From assembly GCA_902729315.2 (NCBI GenBank), contig LR746279.1, forward strand, positions 1,130,001 through 1,194,000: 64,000 nucleotides of DNA, in the 5' to 3' direction. Origin of the DNA: Spirodela intermedia. Taxonomy: Eukaryota; Streptophyta; Magnoliopsida; Alismatales; Araceae. This document shows, in pieces, positions 49,836 through 62,099 of this stretch. The notes beneath the pieces were generated by a model that saw nothing but the letters and a program-made list of their open reading frames with translations, had not been told where the DNA came from and ran no database searches. The position numbers were made by a program, and so were the translations under genes. Position 1 is the stretch's first letter; each line of letters begins with the position of its first letter.

Positions 49836-50630
49836 GTGAATATATTGAGTGTGGATATCTTACCTGATCTTTATTTCCAATTATTAGAAGAAATCGATGA
49901 ATCATTAGAAGTAAATGAGAATATTAAGGCTGAAAATATAGTAGTCGAAAATTTAAATAAAATCATTTATTACTCACAATTGATGAATGAATATAGCGAG
50001 GATGATGAGGAGAAAGAGCCTTTAGATGAAGAAATAGTAACTGATTATGGAAAAATCATCCAAATTTTAGTAGAAGGGAGTATGAACAGAAATAAAGAAA
50101 AACATATTTCAAGTGAAGAAAAATCAATTGATTTGAGAGATGTAGGAGACGAAATTAATAAATATAATCATAATTTTATAGCCATGGATGTTGATAGTGA
50201 GGATGATGATGTATATCGTATACCAAAATTAGAAGATAGCTCTTGGGAAGATGAAGAATTTGATGAGTTGAGAAATAAAAAGTTAGAAAAAGAGTTGATT
50301 CAACTAATGGGGAGAAACGAAAATAATAGATATGAATATATAGATAATTTTGGAGGAGAAAATTTGAATTTTACTGAATTCATTAGATCTGAGATTAAAA
50401 AAGACAATCCTTCCATCCTTCAAAACCCACAGCCCATTAGAATTATTTCTAAGCTTGAAATATTTCACTCCTTGCAAATTGAACAAATATATATAGAAGA
50501 TAAAATGGAGCAGGAGAAGATTATGCAGATAAAAGAAGACATTAAGAAATGGATGAATGGAAGAATTAGAGATATCAATTTAGATGAAAAAATTCTAGGT
50601 TGGGTAAGAGCTAATTTGAAAATTATATAG
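49836..50630 (+). CDS. Acidic 264-codon open frame in place of pol, function unknown
   Basis: Open for 264 codons to a TAG after KII; the frame has no good ATG at its 5' end (it opens at a GTG, first Met about codon 51), so it may be read as a continuation of gag or by splicing. The product is strongly acidic and low in Cys, with runs such as EYSEDDEEKEPLDEE and MDVDSEDDDVYRIP, and an amphipathic, possibly coiled C-terminus (EDKMEQEKIMQIKEDIKKWM). About the first 25 codons resemble the end of gag in the 7738-14209 element; the rest has no counterpart there. I do not recognise a domain. That it stays open in AT-rich DNA within a decayed element suggests past selection. Confidence 0.5.
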   Translation: MNILSVDILPDLYFQLLEEIDESLEVNENIKAENIVVENLNKIIYYSQLMNEYSEDDEEKEPLDEEIVTDYGKIIQILVEGSMNRNKEKHISSEEKSIDLRDVGDEINKYNHNFIAMDVDSEDDDVYRIPKLEDSSWEDEEFDELRNKKLEKELIQLMGRNENNRYEYIDNFGGENLNFTEFIRSEIKKDNPSILQNPQPIRIISKLEIFHSLQIEQIYIEDKMEQEKIMQIKEDIKKWMNGRIRDINLDEKILGWVRANLKII

Positions 50631-52521
50631 CTTGATCACATTTTATGGTCTATTAATAGAAAGTATTTATTAATGAATGAGAGCCTTACAAAACAAGATA
50701 GAAATGAGGAAAGATTTTTTTCAAAATGAAAATATTATTTTTGAGAAAATTTTGTTAATTTTCATTTTATTATGGCTGAAAGTATGTCAAGGTATATATA
50801 TGAAGTATATGAATTTATGCTAAATCTGAAAAATAATATCATGAAACTTACCTTGGGATACAAATATATTTTGATGGCCATAGATCATCTTATATGATCT
50901 AAGAGCTGTCCAACTGAAGACATTAAATTCAGCACTGCATAGGAGGCAACCCATGGTTTTTATTTCATTCTGTTTGATTTTTTTTAAGCTATGTTTTTCT
51001 TAGAATTTCGCAGTACTTGTTTCTATATTTGTTTTTTCTGAAAAAGTGCAAGAGGAGGAGTGTAAGATGAAGTGGAAAATTTAAAATGAGGTTGAGGTGA
51101 TGTCTTTTTGAGCTTTATCATTTATAACAATATTTTTAATACTTAACTTTGCATAGATGCATGCTTCACTTGAAAATTATATTTTCTGCATATTCTATTT
51201 CGATTTTTCTATGTCATTGAGGACTATGTCATTTTTAAGTTGGGGGGTAAAGTATTCATTATTAATTTATGCCGTAGGATGATTAAGAACATGTGTTTGC
51301 ATTTTATTTTTATTTTTTCATGCTCATTTAGAACAGCAACTAAAAAAATAAAAATAAAATAAAATTCAGAAAAACTACAACATCTATTTTCTAGTTTTCT
51401 GTCAAGAACAACAGACTATCAAAAACAGCAGGCAAAAAAAAACAGCCCGAAATTTGAAATTCTAGAGACCCTTTTCTCACATTTCAATCCCCTAGACATA
51501 TATTACTGAAATTCGAAATTACAATTATAAAGAGAATAGTTTTGATTTATTTTTGACAAATTTATTGTTTCTAAAAATAGAACTGAAAATAAAAAACAGA
51601 ACTGTGAGAACTATCTAACTTACAAATTTCTTACATCATATTGCATGCATGAAAAATTAAATCAATTAGATTGATTGATACCAAAAGATACAAGAAAGAT
51701 TATTATTGAGTTAAAAGAATGATCTAGTACCATGAAATGTTGGAATACTCCTTGGATACATGATAGATAACATTGTATTTGATTTTACAGATTTTCACTT
51801 CATGATCTTGATGGATAATATTTACTTGATGTGAAATTTGATTGATCATTTGAGTTTAATGGAGATTTTTGTACCCTGATCTATAGGACTTGTGAGGAGA
51901 AATTACTTATTTTGAAAAAAAAAGAGAGAGCAATGTGAAAAATCTAGAAACAAAGAGTACACATGAAGGGTGTGAGACATCATTCTCATTGTCGAGAATC
52001 GTCCATAGAAAAACACTTGCTGCAAAAGAAGTGAATAAAGTGAAAGCCCTGAAAATGAAGAGTAAACATGGAGGGTGTGAGACATTATTCTTACTGTCAA
52101 AATTTGTCTACAAGAAAAGCTACTTATCTACTATATAGATATATATATAAAAACAATAAAGAAATATACTACAAAATTCAAAAATCAAGCCATAGAAAAA
52201 AGGAAATGTAGGATCAATATTATTCTTGGATGAGTATTGATAATTGGAACATCTTGTAAATATATCTATGAGTGAAGAAGTGATAAAGATGTGAATAGAA
52301 GAAGTGAAGTCTAGATTGTTATTCCAAAGAGTGCTTAAACATTTAAGTGCTTGACATCATTCTTAAATACTTGATATAACAATCCAAGTGTCTAAAGGTG
52401 CATCATTTCTAATTATATTTTTTTATTTTTTATGTACTGAAATATGATGTTTGAGATTTGTAAATTTTTATTTTCATAATTCCATTGCTAAGGGACTAGC
52501 AATGATTTAAGTTGGAAGGTG
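50631..52521 (+). mobile_element. 3' untranslated region and polypurine end of the pol-less element
   Basis: From about 50905 the sequence (gacattaaattcagcactgc, then ggaggcaacccatgg) matches the 3' regions of both pol-bearing elements in reverse. The stretch ends agttggaaggtg just before the 3' LTR; sister elements have agttggggggtg there, a clearer polypurine tract. A frame of 67 codons (51935-52138) is incidental. Confidence 0.8.
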
Positions 52522-54217
52522 TGATAAGTTTTTATTATCATAAGTTAATAATTAGTAAATAATATAGTTTTAGCCTTAACTCATGATAAATAGACTTATA
52601 TTTGTGTTAAAGTGTGAAAAGTTCTTTTGAGCTGATTAAGGTGAATTTTTGAATAATTATGTGATTTTATACGAATTTATATGATTTTTATAGTCTTACT
52701 TTTGAGATAAATGAAGAAAAAGAAATAAAAATAAAAATAAAATAAAATAAGGGGGACCTGTCGGCCAGCTGGGCTCGCAAGGGGAATGGAAGCACAGTCG
52801 GGGAGTAGCCACAAGCAAGGGCTTGAGTGGCTTGGACTGATAGGGGCACATGTGCACCACTCCCCTTTCACATCACCAGTGGCCAGCCAACTGTGAGGCA
52901 AAGAGTGGTCGTACACACAAGAAAGGGACTTACTTTCAAATGTAATATTACTATATATTCGGCCGAAACTTCGGCACACAAGCGATGTGGGACTAAACCC
53001 ATGTCACACCTTCCCTAGAAAGGGGTGGGCAACCGGCGCGGGTTCGAATCCTCTTAGAGCCAAAACTCTTATTTTTAATCTGATTATCGTAACTTTCCTG
53101 CAGATCGTTGGTGAAGGATTAAGCAACTAGAATCGTTGGATCATTGGCGAAAATCTCGTAAATACGATTTGTAGAGCATTGTTACTAAAATTACTAAATT
53201 CGGAATAAAAGGTTCGTGAATCCATTGAGTAAAGCTTCTCCGATTGATCAACGAACAAGCAATCATTAGGAAGAGGACAATCCGCCAGGAGACGAGTCTC
53301 CACCTCCTAAGAGCGTACCGAATGCGATGAAGAGCCTCCTCTTGCTGCGCAGACTTGAGGATGAAGCTCCCTGACACACGCCCCACCTCCATCCAACTCC
53401 TCTCCGTCGGGTGATAGCTGCCAGAGAGCTACAAAGTCGCCGTTTTTCTGCTCTGCAAGGTGACAGCCGTTAGAGAGCCACAAAGTCGCCATTTTTCCAC
53501 TTCTCTAGGTGACAGCCATCAGAGATGATTCGACGATTCATTTCATTGATCTCTAGACTTCGCAAGGAGATCTAGAGATTGCCTATGTCATCCTTGTCCA
53601 AGGAGAGCCTTCGAGGCCGTGGACACTACACGACGATCCTCTCAAATGTTTAGGATTCCGATGCATCGTCGACACATTGCCGACACATCACCGCCACGAT
53701 ACTAGAACTCTATTTTCCTACTTTCAACTTAATTTCTGCTTCTTTAGTGATAATTTGTTGATTTTAAATTTACCAACCTATACTCCATTCAATTACAATT
53801 CTTTCGGCTTTTACAAATCTTAATTTGATCAGTTAAATTATCTATAATCGCTTACGTAAGAATTGTCGAGCAGAACTCTATTTTCATCTAATTTGCGTTC
53901 CTCGGGCGTTGACATCATCCTAATTTCTGCACCCTTATTTCCCTTTTTTCGTGAATTTTAAATATATTTTATTTTCATTTCCTAGTGTAAAATTCATAGA
54001 GAATAGTATGCTTTAAGAAAAATTCTGAATAATTACCCAGTATTATATTACATCCCTGTGATCGAACTTGAAAAATTACTGCTATTTTTGGAAGTTTTAT
54101 TGAATTATAATTGATATATTTGTTCAAAAATACCTCTAAATATCCAAAAAATTATATTTTCTAGTTTTATAAATTTAAAATTTACGTGATTTACTATAGA
54201 ACGACTAAGTCACGTCA
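52522..54217 (+). mobile_element. 3' LTR (1696 bp)
   Basis: TGATAAGTTTTT to CACGTCA. It retains an exact GGTTCGAATCC (53041-53051). It differs from the 5' LTR at many sites, so the two have had long independent decay. Confidence 0.9.
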
Positions 54218-54473
54218 AGCACCAAATAAATTACAAGACATTGAACTTAAAATGAGTTCTTATCATCTACAAATAGATGATCAAACATAAGTAGTAAATA
54301 AGACCTTAGAAACCTACTTCAAATGTTTTACCTATGATAAACCTAAATTGTGGAGGGAGTAGTTACACTAGGCAAAACTTAGCTATAATATTTCTTATCA
54401 CTTAGTCACAAGATGATACCTTTCAAAGTAATTTATCGTAAAGATCCTTTTACATTATGACAATATGGGTTAC
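54218..54473 (+). pseudogene. Gypsy integrase remnant, continuation of 42060-46535
   Basis: ttacaagacattgaacttaaaatgag and the following 200 bp match 19025-19265 of the other copy of this lineage (integrase between catalytic core and C-terminus). It is the downstream half of the frame split by the element at 46536-54217. It is itself cut at 54474 by another LTR. Confidence 0.85.
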
Positions 54474-55528
54474 TAATAAGTCTTCATTATTATGAGTTAA
54501 TAATTAATTAATAATATATTTTAAACCTTAAATCATGATAAATAAACTTATATTTATGTTAAATTAAGAAAAAGGATTTTTAGTTTATTAATGTGATTTT
54601 TTTGCTAATGTTTTGATTTTATGTGAATTTATACATATTATGATCATGTTTTTGAGATAAAATAAATAAAAATATAACAATATATCGAAAAAGAGAAAAC
54701 CCACTAGCTAGTGGGGCACAATTTTGGGACCTACTTTCCAGCCAGGCCCACACATGGTTTGGAGGCATAGTCAAATAGAGCCATGAGCTAGGGGCTCAAG
54801 TGACTAAGGACCAGTCAAGGCACATGTGTGTCACTCTGCTTCCATGTCATTAGTGGCCAACCAAGTGTGGGGCAAGGAGTGATTGTGTACACGTATATAT
54901 GTGAGAGAGAGTACATGGAAGACAAGGAGGTAGAGACATATATGAGTCTCAAATATTGAGAAATAATTGATGTGGGATTAAACTCATGCTAGTAGTCACA
55001 AGTGAGTTTCACTAGTTTTATACTTAAAATGCCCCTACCTTATAAGAAAGAAATAGCTCAATGACGTCACTAAGTAAGGGTATATAGGTAATTTTCTAAC
55101 TCTCTCTTACACAGCCAAATTTCACATAATTTACTTATTTAACTTCTAATTTTTCTACAAAGCGTCAGTCAATAATTAAGTTATTGAAATCATTTGCACA
55201 TCAATGAAAATTTTGTCAATACTATGTGGACCATCATTAGTAGCTATCTAAGCATTTCAAGTACAAAAATCATAGATTTTTCAAGAAAATCATCTCCGAT
55301 TGATTGATGATCTAACTATCATCGAAGATGATTCCTTAGCTCATTTCATCGATTTTTGGACTTCACAAGAAGATCTAAAGATTGTCGATGTCATGAATGC
55401 CTAAGGAAACCTTTGATGTCATAGAAATCGCATAATAATCCGCTCAAATGCTCAAAATTTTGGGAATCACTGCTATGATGTTAAAATGTTGTCTTTTTCT
55501 ATTTAAAACTTAATTCTTGTTCAATAGT
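54474..55528 (+). mobile_element. Truncated LTR of a diverged subfamily
   Basis: Begins TAATAAGTCTTCATTATTATGAG and keeps the family layout in plus sense, but with low identity and shortened blocks; the 3' third is missing. It ends near ...aacttaattcttg at about 55520, where copia LTR sequence takes over. Confidence 0.75.
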
Positions 55529-55673
55529 GTCATCAAAATCTTGGCCCATTAGGGCTTCTTATCTCTATCTCCTCTTCTCCTCTTCTCCTCTTCTCCTCTT
55601 CTCCTCTTCTATATAAACACATGTAGTCCTCTATTCTCCTCTATGGATTTTAGGATTTTCTCTTTCATTGTCA
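55529..55673 (+). mobile_element. Ty1/copia LTR, 3' part
   Basis: Contains five copies of an 8-bp ctcctctt unit (55571-55610), a TATATAAA box (55610-55617) and the LTR end TTGTCA at 55673. The 5' side is lost at the junction with the Athila-type LTR. Confidence 0.75.
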
Positions 55674-55677
55674 GCAT

Positions 55678-55689
55678 GGTATCAAAGCT
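55678..55689 (+). promoter_or_regulatory. Primer-binding site, initiator tRNA-Met type
   Basis: TGGTATCAAAGC, four bases after the LTR end, is complementary to plant initiator tRNA-Met (canonical site TGGTATCAGAGC, one change). This marks the unit as Ty1/copia in plus sense. Confidence 0.88.
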
Positions 55690-56232
55690 CTAGGTTCTCT
55701 CCAGCCACTGCCTCCCTCTCCAGCGTGCTGCCCTCCTCTAGCAGTGCCCTTCTCTTCTTGGCAGCACCTACCTGCCGACGCCATTCCTCTCATTGGCACC
55801 CTCATCCTCAATAGTTGTCAGTCTTCACAGCAGCCCTCCTCCACCGCCGCCTCCTGCCACCCCTCACTAACACTGCCTCCACTTCCACCCCTCTCCAAGC
55901 ACCATGCCAAGCATGCCCTAGGTCATGCCCGCTACCCTCGATCGCCGCTCCCACCACAACGTGCCCTAGGCAAACCTGCTGTGGCATGCCTTAGGTGGCG
56001 TGCTCTGCCATTGTGGCCTCTACTGTTGTGGCCTCTATCATTTTCACAGCCCCTACTGCCATCGTGGCCCCTGCCACCACCACTGCGGTCTCTGCCACTA
56101 CTGCGGCCTCCCTCCAGCCACACCCTAAGGTCTTCGTCATTGGCTACACGGCCTTGACCGAGCACCCTCCCGTGCACCTATCGGCCGGCACCTGCATCTT
56201 CATGGCCTCCTTCACAGCTTCTCCATTGTCCC
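55690..56232 (+). mobile_element. Copia leader, GC-rich, cut by an LTR
   Basis: Pro/Ser/Thr/Ala-rich open frames (55744-56157 and 55995-56240) arise from C-rich sequence with ccactgcc and gccaccacc-type repeats. They may be untranslated leader or a weak gag start; no domain is seen. The unit stops at 56232, where an Athila-type LTR begins. Confidence 0.5.
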
Positions 56233-56814
56233 TGATGTGACTTAATCATTGTATAGTAAATTACACAAATTTAAAATTTATAAAACTAGAAAATATGAAT
56301 TTTTGAACAAATATATCAATTATAATTCAATAAAACTTCTAAAAAATAGTAGTAATTTTCCAAGTCAATCACAAGGATGTAATATAATATTGGGTAATTA
56401 TTTATAATTTTTCTCAATGAATATTATTTTCTATGAATTTTATAATAAGAAATAAAATTAAATATATTTAAAATTCACAAAAAAAGGAAATAAAGGTACG
56501 GACGTCAGCACCCTATGAACACGAATCGAGTAGAAATAGAGTTCCACTCGATGATTCTTACATAAGCAATTACAGACGATTTAATTAATCAAATTAAGAT
56601 CTATAAAAGTCAGAATAATCGTAATTGAATGAAGTATATCTTGATAAATTTAAATCACACAAATTATTACATTCGCAATCAAGTCCCTTTCTCGCGCATG
56701 TACGACCACTCCTTGCCCCACAGCCAGCTAGCCACCGATGATGTGGAAGGGGAGTGGCGCACACGTGCCCCTATCAGTCCTAGCCACTCAAGCCCCTACT
56801 CGCAGCTCCTCCCT

Positions 56815-58865
56815 TGATGACGAGTGGGACCCGTCTCCATCAGCTCAGGAGACACCGGTAGTCCGAGTTCAGCCTGATCGACGCACAAAGATAAAGGAGC
56901 CTGGTTTACGCTACACGGGCTAGCCCTTCGGGACGACGACATTTCACCTCCGCAACGACGACGAGCTCGAGCTCACCCTTATCTTTCTTGGTATTTTCAC
57001 GTTGACTTGTTGGGCCTCGCGTTTGTGTGTTAGTGGGCCCAATTCTATGTGTGTGTGTTGTTGTTTGTCTCCCTTTCTTTAGGGTTTTATTGGGTTGAGG
57101 CCCAATTAAAACTCTAAGGGGGGAGGACCTATGTGTCTTTCTTTTTGGGCCTCTTTTGGGGCTTATTTGGGTCTTCATTTGAGGCCCACTTAAGCACCGT
57201 AATAGGGCCCTCCTCTTTCTCCTTTTACGGGAGCTTATTGGGTCTCTCTTTAAGAGCCCCAATAAGCCCCTCTTGTAGCCTTTGTGGCTTATGGGCTTGA
57301 GGGCCTCAAGTGGGCCCACCTCTCCTTAGCCCACTTGTGGGCCCCCATATAAGGGGAGGTAGGACCCCCCCTCAAAAAGAGCGCCGTATTTTTGAGAGAG
57401 ATTATCGTTTTGTAAGTACCTTCTCCGTGATCTAGGATAGGGAGGGAAGGAGGAAGAGGAAGGCCGTCGATACCCCCTTCGAGGACTTCGTTCCTCGTGA
57501 CGCTGCTGCCCGAGAAGTCCCGCTGCCGCCTGAGACCACTGCCGCCGCCGGCCATCTCATTGCCGCCCGGGGGCTCGCCGCCGTCACCGGACGAAACGGT
57601 CGCGGTTGCCGCTGCAGCCGCCGCCGCCTCTGCTGGAACCCCGTCACGCCGTCGTGACGAAAGGGGCTCGCTTCGCCTCGCTACGAGCCGTCGCCGAGCA
57701 GTCCGCCGGAGTCTCTCGACTCCTGGTTCGACTGCCGCCTCTTCATCCGGAACTCCACCATAAACTCGCCGGAGCCGCCGTCCGCCGCTCCGCCCAGTCG
57801 CAGGCCGTTCGCCGACGAACGCCTACCTGCCGCCGACGTCGGGAGAGACCCTGCAGCCGTGCCGACGAGCCAGAACCAGTCCCAGCTCCTCACAGGCCCC
57901 CGCCGGAGTTTCCCGACGCTCCGCCGCCGTCGCGCCGTTCCCGGCGCCGCTTAGACCAGGAGAGCTCAACCCTCCTTGGTATCGTCGGCCGGATCGTCTC
58001 CTCTCTGCTCCGCTTCCCGGCGCCGCCAGAGAGGCCGATCCTTCCGGCGACGGTTGGGTTTCCGCCCCAACCGCCAACGCTCGGCCTTCCCGCCGAAGCG
58101 CCGCTGACGCTCGGCATTCCCGCCGAAGCGCCGCAGACGCTCGGCCTTCCCGCCGAAGGGCTGCCGCCGCGCGCGCCCCGCGCGCCGACTCCTGCGTGCC
58201 CTAAGGCCGCCGCGCGGCTTGCCTCCCAGGCCCGCTAGCGTGCCCTTCGGCCCACCAGCGGACCCACGCTCGCTAGCGTGCCCTTCAGCCCACCAGCGGG
58301 CCCACGCCCGCGCCTACCGTGCCACGCCTTACGACGACGGCTACGGCGACTCTCGACCAGGACCGACCGTCGACGCTGAGCATCGCTCTTCACCGGACGT
58401 CCCTGCCTTTGTCAGATCTCCGCTCCGTCACGACCCGCCAGGCTACACAGCCTTGAAGGTTAGCTCCGTACCCCTTCTTACTTAAGTTTAATTATCTTTC
58501 GAAGGGTTTTCTCGGCTCGTCTATACTGCCATTAGGAGCACGTAGATAGGAAAGGACAGGTTATCGGATCGTGACTTCCGACGCTACGCCAGACTCGTCA
58601 CAGTTTGTGAGCTGCAGCCCTAGGCTACTTCACGACAACAGTTCTGCTGTCTATCTGGACGTGGACCGAGAGGGCCTCACACTTACCATCGTCGAGTATT
58701 TCCCCGGGTTGTCTTAGGTTGATCATGCATATTGGTACGCCTGCATGTGCTTAGGTTACGTGGTCAGACCTAGAGTTTAGGGTCCAAACATTCTTATCAG
58801 ATCGGTTCTCGGGTCTCGAGTTTCATTGATCAGGTACAGAGGGTTCTCGCCCCGTCCTGCATCAT
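56815..58865 (+). mobile_element. 2.05-kb GC-rich insertion with TG...CA ends, possible solo LTR
   Basis: Starts TGATGACGAG and ends TGCATCA, a 5-bp inverted end pair (TGATG/CATCA). The host LTR has tccct before it and tcccc after it, a near-perfect 5-bp duplication. It has a CCCATATAAGGGG promoter candidate at 57344-57356. The part 57480-58480 is very GC-rich and open for up to 210 codons (57606-58238), giving a Pro/Ala/Arg-rich product without a known domain. An LTR of an unrelated high-copy element is the best reading; about 1.5 kb after the TATA box is unusually long. No splice signals were tested. Confidence 0.6.
58079..58310. repeat. Two short tandem repeats in the GC-rich insert
   Basis: About 58079-58160 has three 33-bp units built on gctcggccttcccgccgaag, which read LGLPAEAP in the 210-codon frame. 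About 58237-58309 has two 36-bp units built on gctagcgtgcccttc. Both look like slippage products. Confidence 0.8.
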
Positions 58866-59508
58866 CCCCGACTGCCCTTCCAACCCACTTGTGGGCTTGA
58901 CTGGCCAGCAGGTCCCCCCCATTTTACTATATTTTTATTTCTTTTTCTTCATTTATCTCAAAAGTAAGACTGTAAAAATTATATAAATTCATATAAAATC
59001 ACATAATTACCCAAAAACTCACATTAATTAATTAAAAACCACTTTTTACACTTTAACATAAATATAAGTCTATTTATCATGAGTTAAAGTTAAAACTATA
59101 TTATTTACTAATTATTAACTCATGATAATGAAGACTTATCACACCCCCCAACTTAAACCATTGTTAGTCCCTTAGCAATAGAATTAAAAAAATAAAAATT
59201 TACAAATCTCAAACATCATATTTCAATATATAATAAATAAAATAAAATATAATTAGAAATGATGCACCTTTAGACACTTTCAATTCTTATATCAAGTATT
59301 TAAGAATGATGTCAAGCACTTAAATGTTTCAGCACTCCTTAGAATAACAATCTAAACTTCACTTCTTCTATTCAAATCTTTATCACTTCTTCACTCATAG
59401 ATATATTTACAAGATGTTCTAATTATCAATACTCATCCAAAAATAATATTGATCTTACATTTCCTTTTTTCCATTGCTTGAGTTTTGAAGTTTGCACTGT
59501 ATTTCCTC

Positions 59509-59544
<36 letters not shown>

Positions 59545-60836
59545 GATAAATAACTTTTCCTGTAGACAAATTTTGACAATAAGAATGATGTCTCACACCT
59601 TCCATATGTACTCTTCATTTCTAGGGCTTTCACTTTATCCACTTATTTTGCAGTAAGTGTTTTTCTATGCACGATTTTCGACAATGAGAATGATATCTCA
59701 CACCCTCCATGTGTACTCTTTGTTTCTAGATTTTTCACATTACTCTCTCTTTTTTTTTTTCGAAATAAGTGATTTCTCCTCACAAGTCCTATAGATCAAG
59801 GTGCAAAAATCTCCATTAAACTCAAATGATCAATCAAATTTTCACATCAAGTAAATACTATCCATCAAGATCATGAAGTGAAAATCTATTAAATCAAATT
59901 CATGTTATCTATCATATATTCAAGGAGTATTTCAACATTTCATAGTATTAGATCATTCTTTTGACTCAATAATAATCTTCCTAGTATCTTTTGGTGTCAA
60001 TCAATCTAATTGATTTAGTTTTTCATACATGTAATATGATGTAAGAAATTTGTAAATTAGATAGTTCTAACAGTTCTGTTTACTATTTTCAATTCTGCTT
60101 TTAGCAACAATAAATTTGTCAAAAATAAATCAAAACTATTCTCTTTATAGTTGTAATTTCGAATTTTAGTAATATATGTCTAGGGGATTGAAATGTGAGA
60201 AAAGGGTCTCTAGAATTTCAAAATTTTTTTGTCTATTATTTTTGATAGTCTGTTGTTCCTGATAGAAAACCAGAAAATAGATGTTATAGTTTTATAAATC
60301 TGAATTTTATTTTATTTTTATTTTTTTAGTTGTTGTTCTAAGTGAGCATGAAAAAATAAAAATAAAATGCAAACACATGTTCTTAATCGTCCTACATCAT
60401 AAATTAATAATGAATACTTCACCCCCCAACTTAAAAATGACATTGTCCTCAATGACATAGAAAAATCAAAATAGAATATGCAGAAAATATAATTTTCAAG
60501 TGAAGCATGCATATATACAAAGTTAAGCATTAAAAATATTGTCATAAATGATAAAGCTCAGAAAGACATCACCTCAACCTCGTTTTTAATTTTCCACTTC
60601 ATCTTACACTCCTGCACTTTTTCGGAAAAAACAAACGTAGAAACAAGTACTGCAAAATTCTAAGAAAAACAAAGCTTAAAAAATCAAACATAATGAAATA
60701 AAAACCATGGGTTGCCTCCCATGTGGCGCTGAATTTAATGTCTCCAGCTAGACACCTTGATCTTACTCTTGAATTTCTTTTAATAATAATTTTTTTTTTC
60801 TGTAAGGCGTTCATATTCTATGTAATGTTTAAGCCA

Positions 60837-62080
60837 CTATCTATTTACCTTAAAGTTATGATCACTTTTAGGATCTTTAATCATTACAGCCTCATGATCG
60901 TATGTCTCTTCCACCACATAAGGCCTTGTCCATTTAGATTTTAATTTTCCTGGGAATAATTTCAGATTAAAATCATATAACCACACATTTTGTCTAACAT
61001 CAATTTTTTTTTTGCTAATGTATTTATCATAAAATATTTTAGTTTTTTCTTTATATATTCTATAATTTTCAAAAGCTTTATTCCTCAACTCCTCTAGTTA
61101 TCTAGCTAAAAAATTCTATGCCCACCAGCTGATTTTTCATTTGTACATAAATTTTTTATAGCCCATAATACTTTATGCTCTATTTTCACAGGAAGATGAG
61201 ATGGCTTTCCAAAAATGAGATGAAATGAGGACATACCTATGGGATTTTTATAAGCTGTTCTACAAGCCCATAATGCATCTTGTAATTTCGTGTGCCAATC
61301 TTTCTTATCTAGTTTAACTATTTTTCTCAAAATTCTCTGAATTTCCCTATTTGCTACTTCAGCTTGCCCATTTGTTTGGGGATAATATGCAGTGGCTAAT
61401 CTATGGTGTACTCAATTATTTTTCAATAATTCCCTGAAATGTTTATTTGTAAAATGTGTTCCTCCATCACTAATAATCACTCTAGAACATCCAAATCTCG
61501 AAAAAATATTTTTTTGTGCAAATTTCATCACGATTTTATGATCATTAGTTCTAGTAGGAATAGCTTCCATCCACTTCGACACATAATCAACAGCAAGCAA
61601 AATATATTCATATTTTTCAGTTGATGGGAAGGGACCCATGAAATCTATTCCCTATACGTCAAAACTTTTGACTACTAACATGTTACTCATGGGCATTTCA
61701 TCTTTTTTACTCATGTTACCTATAGATTGACATGAAATAATATTCTACTAAATTCTATAGAATCTCTAATGATTGTAGGCTAATAAAAACCACACTGAAA
61801 AAAATTTGCAGCTATTTTTTTGTCTAGAGAAATGTCCTCCACAGTTAGATGAATGGCACATGTTAATAATGCTATGATATTCTTCTTCAAGAACACATCT
61901 CCTTAAAATTTGATCATTGCCCAAGTAATATAAATCAAGATCATGACAAAAATAATTTTTAATCTTAGAAAAGAAATGATGTTTTCTATTCTTATCCCAC
62001 TGTCCTAGAATTTTTCTAGAAACCAGAAAATTAACAATATGTGCATACCATGGTGATGGTTGATGTTGAGCTGCCATCAA
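60837..62080 (-). pseudogene. Athila-type integrase, fairly preserved
   Basis: In minus sense: zinc-binding region with CHSSNCGGHF (about 61830), MGPFPSTEKYEYILLAVDY with the first catalytic Asp (61585-61639), ISDGGTHFTNKHF with the second, [17 protein letters not shown] with the Glu (about 61335-61390), then [20 protein letters not shown] and the C-terminal KLFPGKLKSKWTRPY region (60837-61088). A few stops and shifts separate these. All three DDE residues are present. Confidence 0.87.
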
Positions 62081-62099
62081 TTGTTCATCTGGAAGTACA

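Larger units (their letters stand above)
46536..54217 (+). mobile_element. Pol-less Athila-like retrotransposon, both LTRs, TSD agcac
   Basis: A whole element: 5' LTR 46536-48222, primer site 48228-48245, gag 48420 to about 49700, an acidic open frame 49836-50630, 3' untranslated region, polypurine-like end, 3' LTR 52522-54217. agcac flanks it at 46531-46535 and 54218-54222, and the gypsy frame outside reads across. No RT, RNase H or integrase sequence lies between gag and the 3' region. Compared with the element at 7738-14209, homology stops near 49905 and resumes near 50905. Its LTRs differ visibly, so the insertion is not recent. It must have moved using enzymes from a pol-bearing relative. 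Confidence 0.92.
56233..59141 (-). mobile_element. 3' LTR of a pol-bearing element, split by an insert
   Basis: 56233-56814 and 58866-59141 are parts of one minus-sense family LTR; some inner LTR sequence has also been lost near 56670. It is followed at 59142 (plus view) by caccccccaactt, the complement of the polypurine tract, so it is the 3' LTR of the element whose internal region is 59142-63157. Confidence 0.85.

Noticed and set aside
57606-58238. 210-codon GC-rich frame as a host gene
   Set aside because: Frames on the opposite strand and in other phases are also open, the product is low-complexity with tandem repeats, and it lies in an insert with retroelement-like ends.
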